From assembly GCA_918797485.1 (NCBI GenBank), contig CAKKNE010000005.1:124001-188000 (forward strand): DNA of 64,000 nucleotides. The letters run 5' to 3'. The translations under genes and the position numbers were made by a program. Within the stretch, counting starts at the first letter, position 1; each line of letters opens with the position of its first letter. The stretch is from Pelagomonas calceolata. Lineage: Eukaryota; Sar; Pelagophyceae; Pelagomonadales; Pelagomonadaceae. Under the pieces are notes generated by a model. The model was not told the origin of the DNA. It saw only the letters and a program-made list of their open reading frames with translations, and did not search any database. Below are positions 57,509 to 64,000 of this stretch, in pieces.

Positions 57509-59231
57509 CTAACGCACCACCAACAAGACGCGCCGCGCCGCCGCCGCGAAACCCCGGCGCGACTGAAGCCACGCCGGCCGCCGCGCCGCGAAGCGCCCGG
57601 AAATAGCCGAGGCGACGCAACGAGACATAGAAGCCAGCCGCGGCCGGCGGCCGACCAGACCGGGCGCGTAGTGCGCGTACTTCGCGGAGTCCGTCAGCGC
57701 CAACTTTCCGGAAGAAGGCGGCACGACGGACGGTGAGCATGCACCAGCACGTGTCCTCGACGAGCTCGACGCCGAACGCGTCGAGGGCTTTCAACGCGTC
57801 GCTCGAAGCTTTTCGTCGCGTGGCGCCGCCGAGCGTCGCGACGACTCGCACGGCGTCGTGCTTCTTCTCGCCTGCGACATATGACGCCAAGGCCTCCAAC
57901 TCATCCAATGATAAATGAGGGCTCCCGAGCGCTATCAAATCGACGTCGCCTTCGCCTTTACATAAATCGGCCCAGGCCGTCGCGAGGTCGCCTTCGCTCA
58001 ATGTCATGGACGGCCGGGGCCGCTCGATCAAACCGATACGAGGCGTCCACGGCGCGTGGAAGAGCGGCGCTCCACTGGTCGTGCCGAAGGCCGCGGCAAA
58101 CGCCTTGAGGTCGTCTCGGGAGGGCGACGCCTCCAACCTTACATAAGGAATTTTGGAACCGGCCTGCAGGCCCACCACATAACCCAGGAGCGGCCAGAAG
58201 TCGTTCTCGCCCGCACTCAGGTCACACACAATATCTACCGATGCGTCCCGCTCGATGTGAGCTCCCGCTAGCGGCGCCCTTCCGGTAAGAGCCGCGCACG
58301 CGTCCAAATAATCGGCGTATTTTTGTGTTTTCGCACCAAGCACGGAGTTGGCGTAGACGACGGCGTTGCTCTCGCCCCACGCTACATGTGTGGACTGGGA
58401 GGGCGCCGACTCTAGCAAGTAGGGCGCGCACGTGAAGCTGTCAGTGCAGCCCAAGGCGACATACGCGTCGGCGACGCGCGACGCGGGCTCTCCCAGTTCC
58501 TCAGAAACGCCCAGGCGGCGCCAGTTGCGGCGGTCCACCGAACAACTGTTGGTGGTCGTCGGCACTTTGACACTACCACCGAGCTCGACGAGCTTCTCGG
58601 CGAAGGCGAGGCCGCCCGGCCCGACGTAGGTACAAGCGTCGATGTGCGCCGCGGCGACGTCGACCAGTGATGCCGCCCCTTGGATCCTCGCCGTTTCGAC
58701 GACGATCCTCATGGCCCGCTGCACCGCGGGGCCATTTGCACCGTCCAAAGCGGCTTGGTCCGCTTCTGTTAATTGAGGGAGTGGTAGTGCTGCTGTGTCT
58801 GCCGTCACTGAAACGAATTCGCCGTCCAAGCTTTCCAACGCGTCGAAATCCGTACACGCCAAGATGAGTGGCGGGATCGCACCGAAGAACTCGCGCGCCA
58901 CCAGGGCGCCGACGGCCACGACGGCGTCGCGGTCTCTCAACACGATCGCCCTCGGGGCCGTGTTGTTCAGGACGAGCTCGAGCACGATCTGCGACGCCGT
59001 GCAGCTCCCTCTTCCGGAAGGAATGGCCAGGATGCTATCGGTGATTCGTCTCCCGCACAACGGGTGCCTCTCGTCGATAACTTTGCCACTGACGGGATCG
59101 ACGCCGCCCCAGAAGCTCAGGCCCGTGCCGCTGAACGCGAGGCGGCCGGTGAGTTGTCGTGTGGCGCCGGCGACGAGGGCGGTGCCTTCTACGATGGCGG
59201 TGCTTTTGCTTGCCAGTGTTTGGGCTGCCAT
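57509..59231 (-). CDS. Aconitase X (fused small and large subunit)
   Basis: About 573 residues from ATG 59231 (MAAQTLASKSTAIVEG). The N-terminal swivel domain (small subunit) has LSFWGGVDPVSGKVIDERHP, GRRITDSILAIPSGRGSCTAS and REFFG. The large catalytic part has DGANGPAVQRAMRIVVETAR, AHIDACTYVGPGGLAF, TTTNSCSVDRRNW, LGCTDSFTCAPYLLES, WGESNAVVYANSVLGAKT and the late block TDSAKYAHYAPGLVGR. Cys residues of the Fe-S cluster are kept. The late block lies in another frame than the part before 57700; a one-base indel is likely. Known family activities are hydroxyproline dehydration and mevalonate-5-phosphate dehydration. The exact substrate cannot be assigned. Confidence 0.86.
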
Positions 59232-59405
59232 TTGGTGCGAGCGGCAGACGTCGTCGCTTTCCAGCTCAGCGCTGCGCTGTGATCAATGGTATCCGTGCGT
59301 CCTTGTCGCAGCGTCTGGAGAGCGGTGCGGCGACTCGCGCTGAGTTAGCACACCATCGGCTTTTGCTCTGCCTGCACAGCAAAAGTGCTCTGGGCTGTAG
59401 GCCAT

Positions 59406-59424
59406 CTAGCGCCTTAGACAGCAA
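59406..59424. promoter_or_regulatory. Degenerate CTAG-hairpin promoter motif
   Basis: CTAGCGCCTTAGACAGC: left arm and centre kept, right arm decayed. Its distances to both starts (175 and 197 bp) are the same as for the good copies. Confidence 0.45.
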
Positions 59425-59620
59425 ACGAGGTTGTTGACGCACCGTTCCGTACGTGCTCTTGTAATTGCGCAGCGCTGCGTTCGGCTCGTGCCGCAGCTGC
59501 GGAGCAAATCATCTCAGAGCACTGGCACTCTCGCTTGCAGAGCCGTGAAGCGACGCGCGTAGAGCCCCGCAAGCATACATCAAACACATCGCGTCGACTC
59601 GGCACGTCGCCACCGCACGG

Positions 59621-60379
59621 ATGGCGCTCCGCATCCTGGTCGCGGCCCTCGCCGCGGCGCACGCGTTCGTCTCGCCGCGCCGCACGCTGTCGACGCCGCG
59701 ACGCCCGCCGCCGCGACCAATGACCACGACGATGGCCGCGCGCATCCCGTGGCGCACGGTCTTCGTCTGCGAGTACACGGCGCCTCTCATAGTATTTCCC
59801 GTCGTGGCACGAAGCGGGCCCTTCTCGACATTAGCGTCGACGCTCTGGACCGTGCACTTCGCGAAGCGGCTCCTGGAAACGTTATTCGTGCACAAATTCA
59901 GCAAGGGCACGATGCCTCTCACGAATTTATTTAAAAATTGCGGGTACTATGGAGGCGCGGCGGCGTTGGTCGGATGGGACGTGAGCCGGCGCGGCCCCTA
60001 CAGCGCGCAGCTCGCGAAACTCTTCGCGCAGCTTTCAACAGAGACGAAAATATTTGTCGGCGCGTGGGCCCTCTGCGAGGTGCTGAACCTATATACGCAC
60101 CTCCACCTGGCTTCTCTCAGAAGCGATGGGTCAAGAGAAGCAAAAATCCCTACCGCGTGGCCCTTCCGGCGCCTCTGCTCGCCGAACTACTCGTTCGAGA
60201 TCGGGTCGTGGATTTGTTATTCCCTGGCGACACAGTCTCTGGGAGCTTGGGCGTTCACGGCTCTGGGCGCGTTGCAGATGGGGATCTGGTCAAAACAAAA
60301 ACTGAAGCGGTACAAGCGCAAGTTCAAGGACGAGGAGGCGTTCACGGCGACGCACGCGCTCGTGCCGGGGGTGTTTTGA
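59621..60379 (+). CDS. TECR: Very-long-chain enoyl-CoA reductase / steroid 5-alpha-reductase family
   Basis: 252 residues. The reductase part matches TECR/Tsc13: FVCEYTAPLIVFP, LWTVHFAKRLLETLFVHKFSKGTMP, NLFKNCGYYGG, CEVLNLYTHLHLASLR, LCSPNYSFEIGSWICYS, LGALQMGIWSKQKLKRYKRKF. The enzyme reduces trans-2-enoyl-CoA in fatty-acid elongation, normally in the ER membrane; residues of the C-terminal steroid-reductase domain that bind NADPH (K-x-K/H-R-Y) are recognisable. The N-terminus MALRILVAALAAAHAFVSPRR is a signal peptide plus an AHAF-type plastid cleavage motif. The ubiquitin-like domain of animal TECR is absent. Plastid or plastid-ER location is possible. Confidence 0.88.
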   Translation: MALRILVAALAAAHAFVSPRRTLSTPRRPPPRPMTTTMAARIPWRTVFVCEYTAPLIVFPVVARSGPFSTLASTLWTVHFAKRLLETLFVHKFSKGTMPLTNLFKNCGYYGGAAALVGWDVSRRGPYSAQLAKLFAQLSTETKIFVGAWALCEVLNLYTHLHLASLRSDGSREAKIPTAWPFRRLCSPNYSFEIGSWICYSLATQSLGAWAFTALGALQMGIWSKQKLKRYKRKFKDEEAFTATHALVPGVF

Positions 60380-60906
60380 TGGCGGCGGGCGTTGGGTAAC
60401 CGCGCACATCGCCCTGTGGCGCGAGGCGCGCGATTTCGGCTTGCCACGCAGACCTGGCTCCGCGTAAAGCTGCGCAGACAACAAGTCCGAGCTCTCCTCC
60501 TGTGCGGCCTGGGCGTCCTCATCGATCGTCAAAACACTCAAACGTCTCGCCAAAGTCAAGACGACACGCGAGAGACCGTTGGCCGGCGCGATCAAGCCCC
60601 CCGTGCGCTCAAAAGCAAAATCCCTGTTCCTAGCTCTGTTCCTAACTGGTCGCCGCGGAGCGGGTCGGCACGCCTCAAAACCACCGCCGCGGGACCGCCG
60701 AGGAGTGCCCTGCGCCGCGCCGCGCGCCGCTGGCCGCCCGGACGCGCGAGGGAAAACAGGCGGCGGCCGCGGCCGGTCGACGTCGGATCGAGTGACTCAC
60801 CCACCCACACCGCCGACGCGCGCGAGAGCCACTCCCGCGAACCGGTCGGACTGACCCCCCGCGCGCGCAGGTTCCAACAACTCAAGAGAAAAGCACAAAA
60901 AAAACC
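60380..60906. other. Intergenic, GC-rich
   Basis: 527 bp between two plus-strand genes. The second half is dominated by CGCG words. No motif, RNA gene or conserved frame can be supported; frames on both strands are Arg/Pro/Ala-rich. Confidence 0.35.
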
Positions 60907-61671
60907 ATGGCGAACCTCATCGAGACCGCGATGCACGTCCTGAGCTACTTCTGCGCGCCGGCGGCGTCCGCGGTCGACGGCGCGCGCTCACGCGGGCCCG
61001 CGCAGGCATCTTCGTCATCTACGGGTTGTATGTAATGCAGGACCGCCTGCGGCCGGGCCAGAACCCGAACAAGAACGGCAACAACGTGGGCTTCGGCATG
61101 CCGGGCTCGATCGTGGACATCATCACGATCTCGCTCGTCGTGGGCTTCTTCAACGGCCTGTCCAACTTCGTCGTGTTTATTGGAGGCGGCGAGGAGGCCC
61201 TGACGGGCAAGACGAAGCTCCAGGCGGCGATCCTTTCCGCCACGCTCAGTGAGGAAATCAACAAGTGCGTCAGGCCGGCCTGGATGTATTATTTACTATT
61301 CTGGCCGTCTCGACGCAGCGCGAGAGTGCTTGGCGTCCTCACACGAGGCGTCTTAGGCTTACTCACCCGAACGTTTGATTTCCACACAGGCCACGCTCTT
61401 CTTCTTCTCCACGGTCTACGCCTTCAACGCGATCCGCGCGCAGAACCGCTTCGGCTCGGAGTACAAGGCGACGAAGAAGCACTGGAAGGACTCGAACCCG
61501 CGCGCGAACACGGTCGCCGCCTTCTTGCTCATTGAGTTGGTGATCACGACGATCTTGGCGGTGCTCGCGGCCGGCGTCCACGTGCCCATCGTCGGCTCGT
61601 CGGACTCGGCGGCCAAGAAGGAGGACCGCAAGGAGGACGGCGCGCCGCCGGTCGCCGAGGAGCAGGCCTAG
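60907..61671 (+). CDS. Four-span membrane protein, three exons
   Basis: 196 residues from exons 60907-60952, 61006-61268 and 61390-61671. The first joint (LSYF-C-IFVIYGLYV) needs a GC donor (GCGCGCCGGCG...CCCGCGCAG); the second (EEINKC-ATLFFFSTV) uses GTCAGG...CCACACAG. Spans: LSYFCIFVIYGLYVM, IVDIITISLVVGFFNGLSNFVVFIG, LFFFSTVYAFNAI, FLLIELVITTILAVLAAGV. A conserved-looking loop (RPGQNPNKNGNNVGFGMPGS) and an acidic, Lys-rich tail complete it. I do not recognise the family. The phases 1 and 0 fit both joints. Confidence 0.7.
60953..61005 (+). other. GC-AG intron, 53 nt
   Basis: Begins GCGCGCCGGCGGCG and ends GGGCCCGCGCAG, no GT donor fits. It contains GGTCGACGGCGCGC, similar to the DDX55 intron core. 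Confidence 0.7.
61269..61389 (+). other. Introner-like intron, 121 nt
   Basis: Donor GTCAGGCCGG, end GTTTGATTTCCACACAG. The end is shared with the 33355/33591/51158 introns; splicing is phase 0. Confidence 0.7.
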
Positions 61672-61790
61672 AGCCGCGCTCTTTCGCGGGGCCTCGCCGT
61701 CGGCTCCGGCCTCGTCCTGAACCCATCCACCACTCCCATCCCCCGGCCCGTGGCGGCCCTCGTGTTAGGCGCCGTCACTGCTCTACTGCG

Positions 61791-61893
61791 TAAGAGCTCG
61801 CCATCAAGTTCCAGGCATGCTTCGGGGCGACGGCGTGCTGGTCAGCGACTACGCCATCGCCGCGACTCGTGTGCACAGTTGATTTCCCACAAA
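61791..61893. mobile_element. Orphan introner-like sequence outside a gene
   Basis: GTAAGAGCTCGCCATCAAG, then ACGCCATCGCCGCGACTC, and an end GTTGATTTCCCACA. It has the donor, core and end words of the introns yet lies between stop codons of two convergent genes, so it is either a 3' UTR intron or a non-intronic copy. Confidence 0.5.
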
Positions 61894-61899
61894 CTTACG

Positions 61900-63066
61900 T
61901 CACGATAGCCCCGGATCGAGGGACGCCGCCGGCCGCGGCTCGGGCGGCGGCGCGGGCGGCGTCAGTAAGGCAGCGAGGCCTTTTGGCGCCGGCTTCGCAG
62001 AGGCCGCGGCCATCTCTATCCTAGCTTCTGCCCTTGCCGCTTTGCGCTCCAGACGCGCGCGCAGGCGCGCGACCGCCGGTAGAAACGACCGCGCCGCGGT
62101 GTACATCCCAGAATTCCGATCGGCCACGTCCGCCACGATCGTCTCGGACAGCGCCAAGGCGGTCGCGGTCACGCCGACGAGCACGGCGCCGCCGGCTGCT
62201 CCTCTATCTAGAGCACAAACGACCGCAACAGTTGCCGCACAGAACGCTCCCAGAGTCCGCAGCACGACCCAGTGGCCCGAGGGGAAGCGCGGCCCCGCGC
62301 CCGCCGCCCGTCGTTGCGCTCGGTATTCATGCAGTCTTTCCAAGTCCGCGCGAGCGCCCAGAGGCGTCGGCGGACACCGAGCGTCAGCCAGAGCCGCGGC
62401 GCAGTCCGCCAGCGGGTCGACGAAGCGCTGCTTCTCATTTGACTTCGGACGACGCCCGCGCCGCTGCGTGTCGTCTATGGACGCCTCTAGTCGTCGACAG
62501 TGCGCGGCCGCCGCCGCCAATGCTCTTTGAAAGTAGACTTCCGTCTCCGGCGCATCTAAATCGTTGAGGCCGCCTTCCAATAGTTCGGCGGCGGCGAGTT
62601 CCGCCCCGACCGCATGTAATTGGGTTTCTTGCCGCGTCATCGCGGCTCCTAAAGTCGACCCCAGTAGAACGGAGTATAAAACACCCAACACAGCCAAGGC
62701 GGCCTGCAGCGGCTCGGAACTTACATTTAGTTCCTCCGTGAGCTTGTGGGCGTACTTCGAGATGGCGTCGGCCGTGACTAGGTATAGAGAGCCGCAAACA
62801 ACGCCCAAAATGACGCACCACGCTAAAACGTTCACGACCGCACCGGCCGCCGGTTGACCGCCATCTAACTCCTCCAATTCGTTTTCAGTGCGTAATAAGG
62901 CTTCGCTCCGATCGAAAAAGTCTCCATGTCGCGCGCTGTCGCTGTTCGACGCTCCGCCGAGCTTCCGTATGACGTTCGAGGCGCCGCGCATGGCCGTCAC
63001 GCCGCCTCTTGGTAAGTCCAGGGCTGCTGCGACGCCCATCATCCAGAGGTACATGCTGCGTCGCAT
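61900..63066 (-). CDS. DUF4239 (bestrophin-like) membrane protein
   Basis: 388 residues from ATG 63066 (MRRSMYLWMMGVAAALDLP). The N-terminus is a signal-like segment; then spans NVLAWCVILGVVCGSLYL and LQAALAVLGVLYSVLLGSTLGAAM, the DUF4239 hallmark block (TRQETQLHAVGAELAAAELLEG), a middle helical loop with Cys/His, and spans VVLRTLGAFCAATVAVVCA and GGAVLVGVTATALAL. The tail is basic (RARLERKAARAEARI). The family is bestrophin-like and suspected to form ion channels. The leader may target the plastid (inference). Confidence 0.75.
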   Translation of the reverse strand: MRRSMYLWMMGVAAALDLPRGGVTAMRGASNVIRKLGGASNSDSARHGDFFDRSEALLRTENELEELDGGQPAAGAVVNVLAWCVILGVVCGSLYLVTADAISKYAHKLTEELNVSSEPLQAALAVLGVLYSVLLGSTLGAAMTRQETQLHAVGAELAAAELLEGGLNDLDAPETEVYFQRALAAAAAHCRRLEASIDDTQRRGRRPKSNEKQRFVDPLADCAAALADARCPPTPLGARADLERLHEYRAQRRAAGAGPRFPSGHWVVLRTLGAFCAATVAVVCALDRGAAGGAVLVGVTATALALSETIVADVADRNSGMYTAARSFLPAVARLRARLERKAARAEARIEMAAASAKPAPKGLAALLTPPAPPPEPRPAASLDPGLS

Positions 63067-63364
63067 CGTCGACGACGACTGCGCGCGATGATGATGATGC
63101 AGGCCTGTGTGCTTGCTTTGCACAGCACACGTCGGCTGGCGTTTTGTACACTTTCCGCCCCGTTCAAGCACGGTCCTCAGATGCCTTTCGACTGATTAAT
63201 CGTTCGAATATCTATGGTTACGTCCACTGGAGGCAGCTTTGCATGACCATGTGCATCACACAACCTCCACCACTCGTGCGCCCGGCGTGCCGCTCAGCTC
63301 TCTTCTTGCGAGACGGATACTTGCATCCGCAGCAAGAATCTCACGCCCGTGCAAGGCCTCGCTT

Positions 63365-63386
63365 GCTAGTGTCTTAGGCCGCTAGC
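63365..63386. promoter_or_regulatory. CTAG-hairpin promoter motif, copy 14
   Basis: Minus-strand reading GCTAGCGGCCTAAGACACTAGC, perfect arms. It is 203 bp before the REV1 start and 299 bp from the DUF4239 start. Confidence 0.65.
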
Positions 63387-63588
63387 CTCAAAAACGCGCG
63401 CGCGCGAAGCGGCGGCTCGACGGTGCGTGCGGTGCTTCACGCGTGATAAAAACACTGTCTGCACAGCGCTCATACAAGTTTTGAAGCGCTGCTTGCGTTT
63501 CGCAGCTCAGACAAGAAGTGCTGTAATCAGCAGCACTGGCATCGATCCCTGCGCGGCCCGCGAACGCGCCGTCGCCGCGACATAACAA

Positions 63589-64000
63589 ATGGACCACTGG
63601 CAGAACACGGAGCAGCGCGAGGACAAGTACGGCGACCACGGCGGCGACCACCAACAATACCTGCAGCAAAAGCGCCGAAAGCTCGACGACCAGCGAAGGC
63701 GAACGGAAGGGAACTGGTTCGCCGGCTGCGTCGTCTGGATCGACGGGCTGACGGACCCGCCGGCGGACGACCTCGAGCAGCTAGTCGTGGCGGGCGGCGG
63801 CCTCGTCTGCGATTCTCGGGACCGGCGCGCGACGCACATCGTGGCGGTCAATATGACGGCGGCGCAGACGAAGAAGCTGAAGGCGCGGAAGCGGGGCTTC
63901 GCCAAGCCCGCCGTCTGTCCGCAGTGGGTCGTCGACAGCGCGGCGCGGCGCTGCCGGCAGGACCCGGGCCGTATTTATTGTGGCGGGCCTCTGGTCCTAC
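63589..64000 (+). CDS. REV1: REV1 DNA repair protein, N-terminal BRCT part (cut by window end)
   Basis: 137 codons from ATG 63589 (MDHWQNTEQREDKYGDHGG) to the window edge. A Tyr/Gln-rich helix (YLQQKRRKLDDQRR) precedes a BRCT domain with features of REV1: GCVVWIDGLTDPPADDLEQL, VAGGGLVCDSRDRRATHIVA, AQTKKLKARK, PAVCPQWVVDSAARR. REV1 is a Y-family deoxycytidyl transferase and scaffold for translesion synthesis; its BRCT binds PCNA. The polymerase domain is outside the window, so assignment rests on the BRCT and its leading helix. Confidence 0.78.
   Translation, partial: MDHWQNTEQREDKYGDHGGDHQQYLQQKRRKLDDQRRRTEGNWFAGCVVWIDGLTDPPADDLEQLVVAGGGLVCDSRDRRATHIVAVNMTAAQTKKLKARKRGFAKPAVCPQWVVDSAARRCRQDPGRIYCGGPLVL

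Noticed and set aside
1-64000. CRISPR arrays, rRNA genes, insertion sequences, prophage or LTR elements
   Set aside because: No direct-repeat arrays, conserved rRNA words, transposase, reverse transcriptase or capsid-like frames were seen.

Overview
The window is nuclear DNA of a small eukaryotic alga with a secondary red plastid, most likely a pelagophyte stramenopile (Pelagomonas/Aureococcus relatives). This is inferred from several traits seen together. Genes are tightly packed on both strands and mostly intron-poor. Several proteins begin with a signal peptide followed by an ASAF/AHAF-type cleavage motif, as in heterokont plastid pre-proteins. A stramenopile-type mannitol-1-phosphate dehydrogenase is present. 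Near-identical 'introner' sequences form introns in unrelated genes. A thiol-oxidoreductase gene carries an in-frame TGA exactly where the first active-site cysteine should be; pelagophytes are known to be rich in selenoproteins. There is no sign of operons, rRNA, CRISPR or a complete autonomous mobile element.

Layout. 0-10.5 kb: a truncated Tudor-like gene, DDX55/Spb4 helicase, small membrane and unknown proteins, an organellar DEDD exonuclease, two tandem paralogous mini-membrane proteins and a CLC chloride channel. 10.7-20 kb: a small SANT-like protein and a very long scaffold gene (ARM-like repeats, two PDZ-like domains, UIM and NPF motifs), then a small membrane protein. 20-31 kb: TGS1-like methyltransferase, RRM protein, Arg-rich/ankyrin protein, two plastid proteins, a YnfA-family protein, the candidate FrnE/DsbA selenoprotein, a TLDc protein, a membrane protein and OGG1. 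31-43 kb: plastid and secreted unknowns, a C2/EF-hand calcium protein with five exons, ankyrin-protein paralogs, RFC4 and mannitol-1-phosphate dehydrogenase. 43-55 kb: DUF501 protein, a duplicated tRNA-Trp unit nested in an alcohol dehydrogenase fragment, a divergent pair of 'DYG/WSPY' repeat proteins, LRR proteins, a DUF268 protein, SDA1 and a methyltransferase. 55-64 kb: FG-GAP secreted protein, aconitase X, enoyl-CoA reductase, a three-exon membrane protein, a bestrophin-like protein and the N-terminus of REV1.

Three patterns cut across the annotation. (1) A hairpin-like promoter motif, GCTAGCGG-N-TGTAAGACACTAGC, occurs at least 14 times, nearly always 60-280 bp upstream of a start codon and mostly between divergent genes. 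(2) Several introns belong to introner-like families, and two introns begin with GC instead of GT. (3) At least ten otherwise convincing genes change reading frame without any possible intron, which points to single-base indels in the assembly or to real frameshifts. Housekeeping functions dominate: ribosome biogenesis (DDX55, SDA1), replication and repair (RFC4, OGG1, REV1), RNA cap modification, lipid and polyol metabolism, calcium and ion transport.
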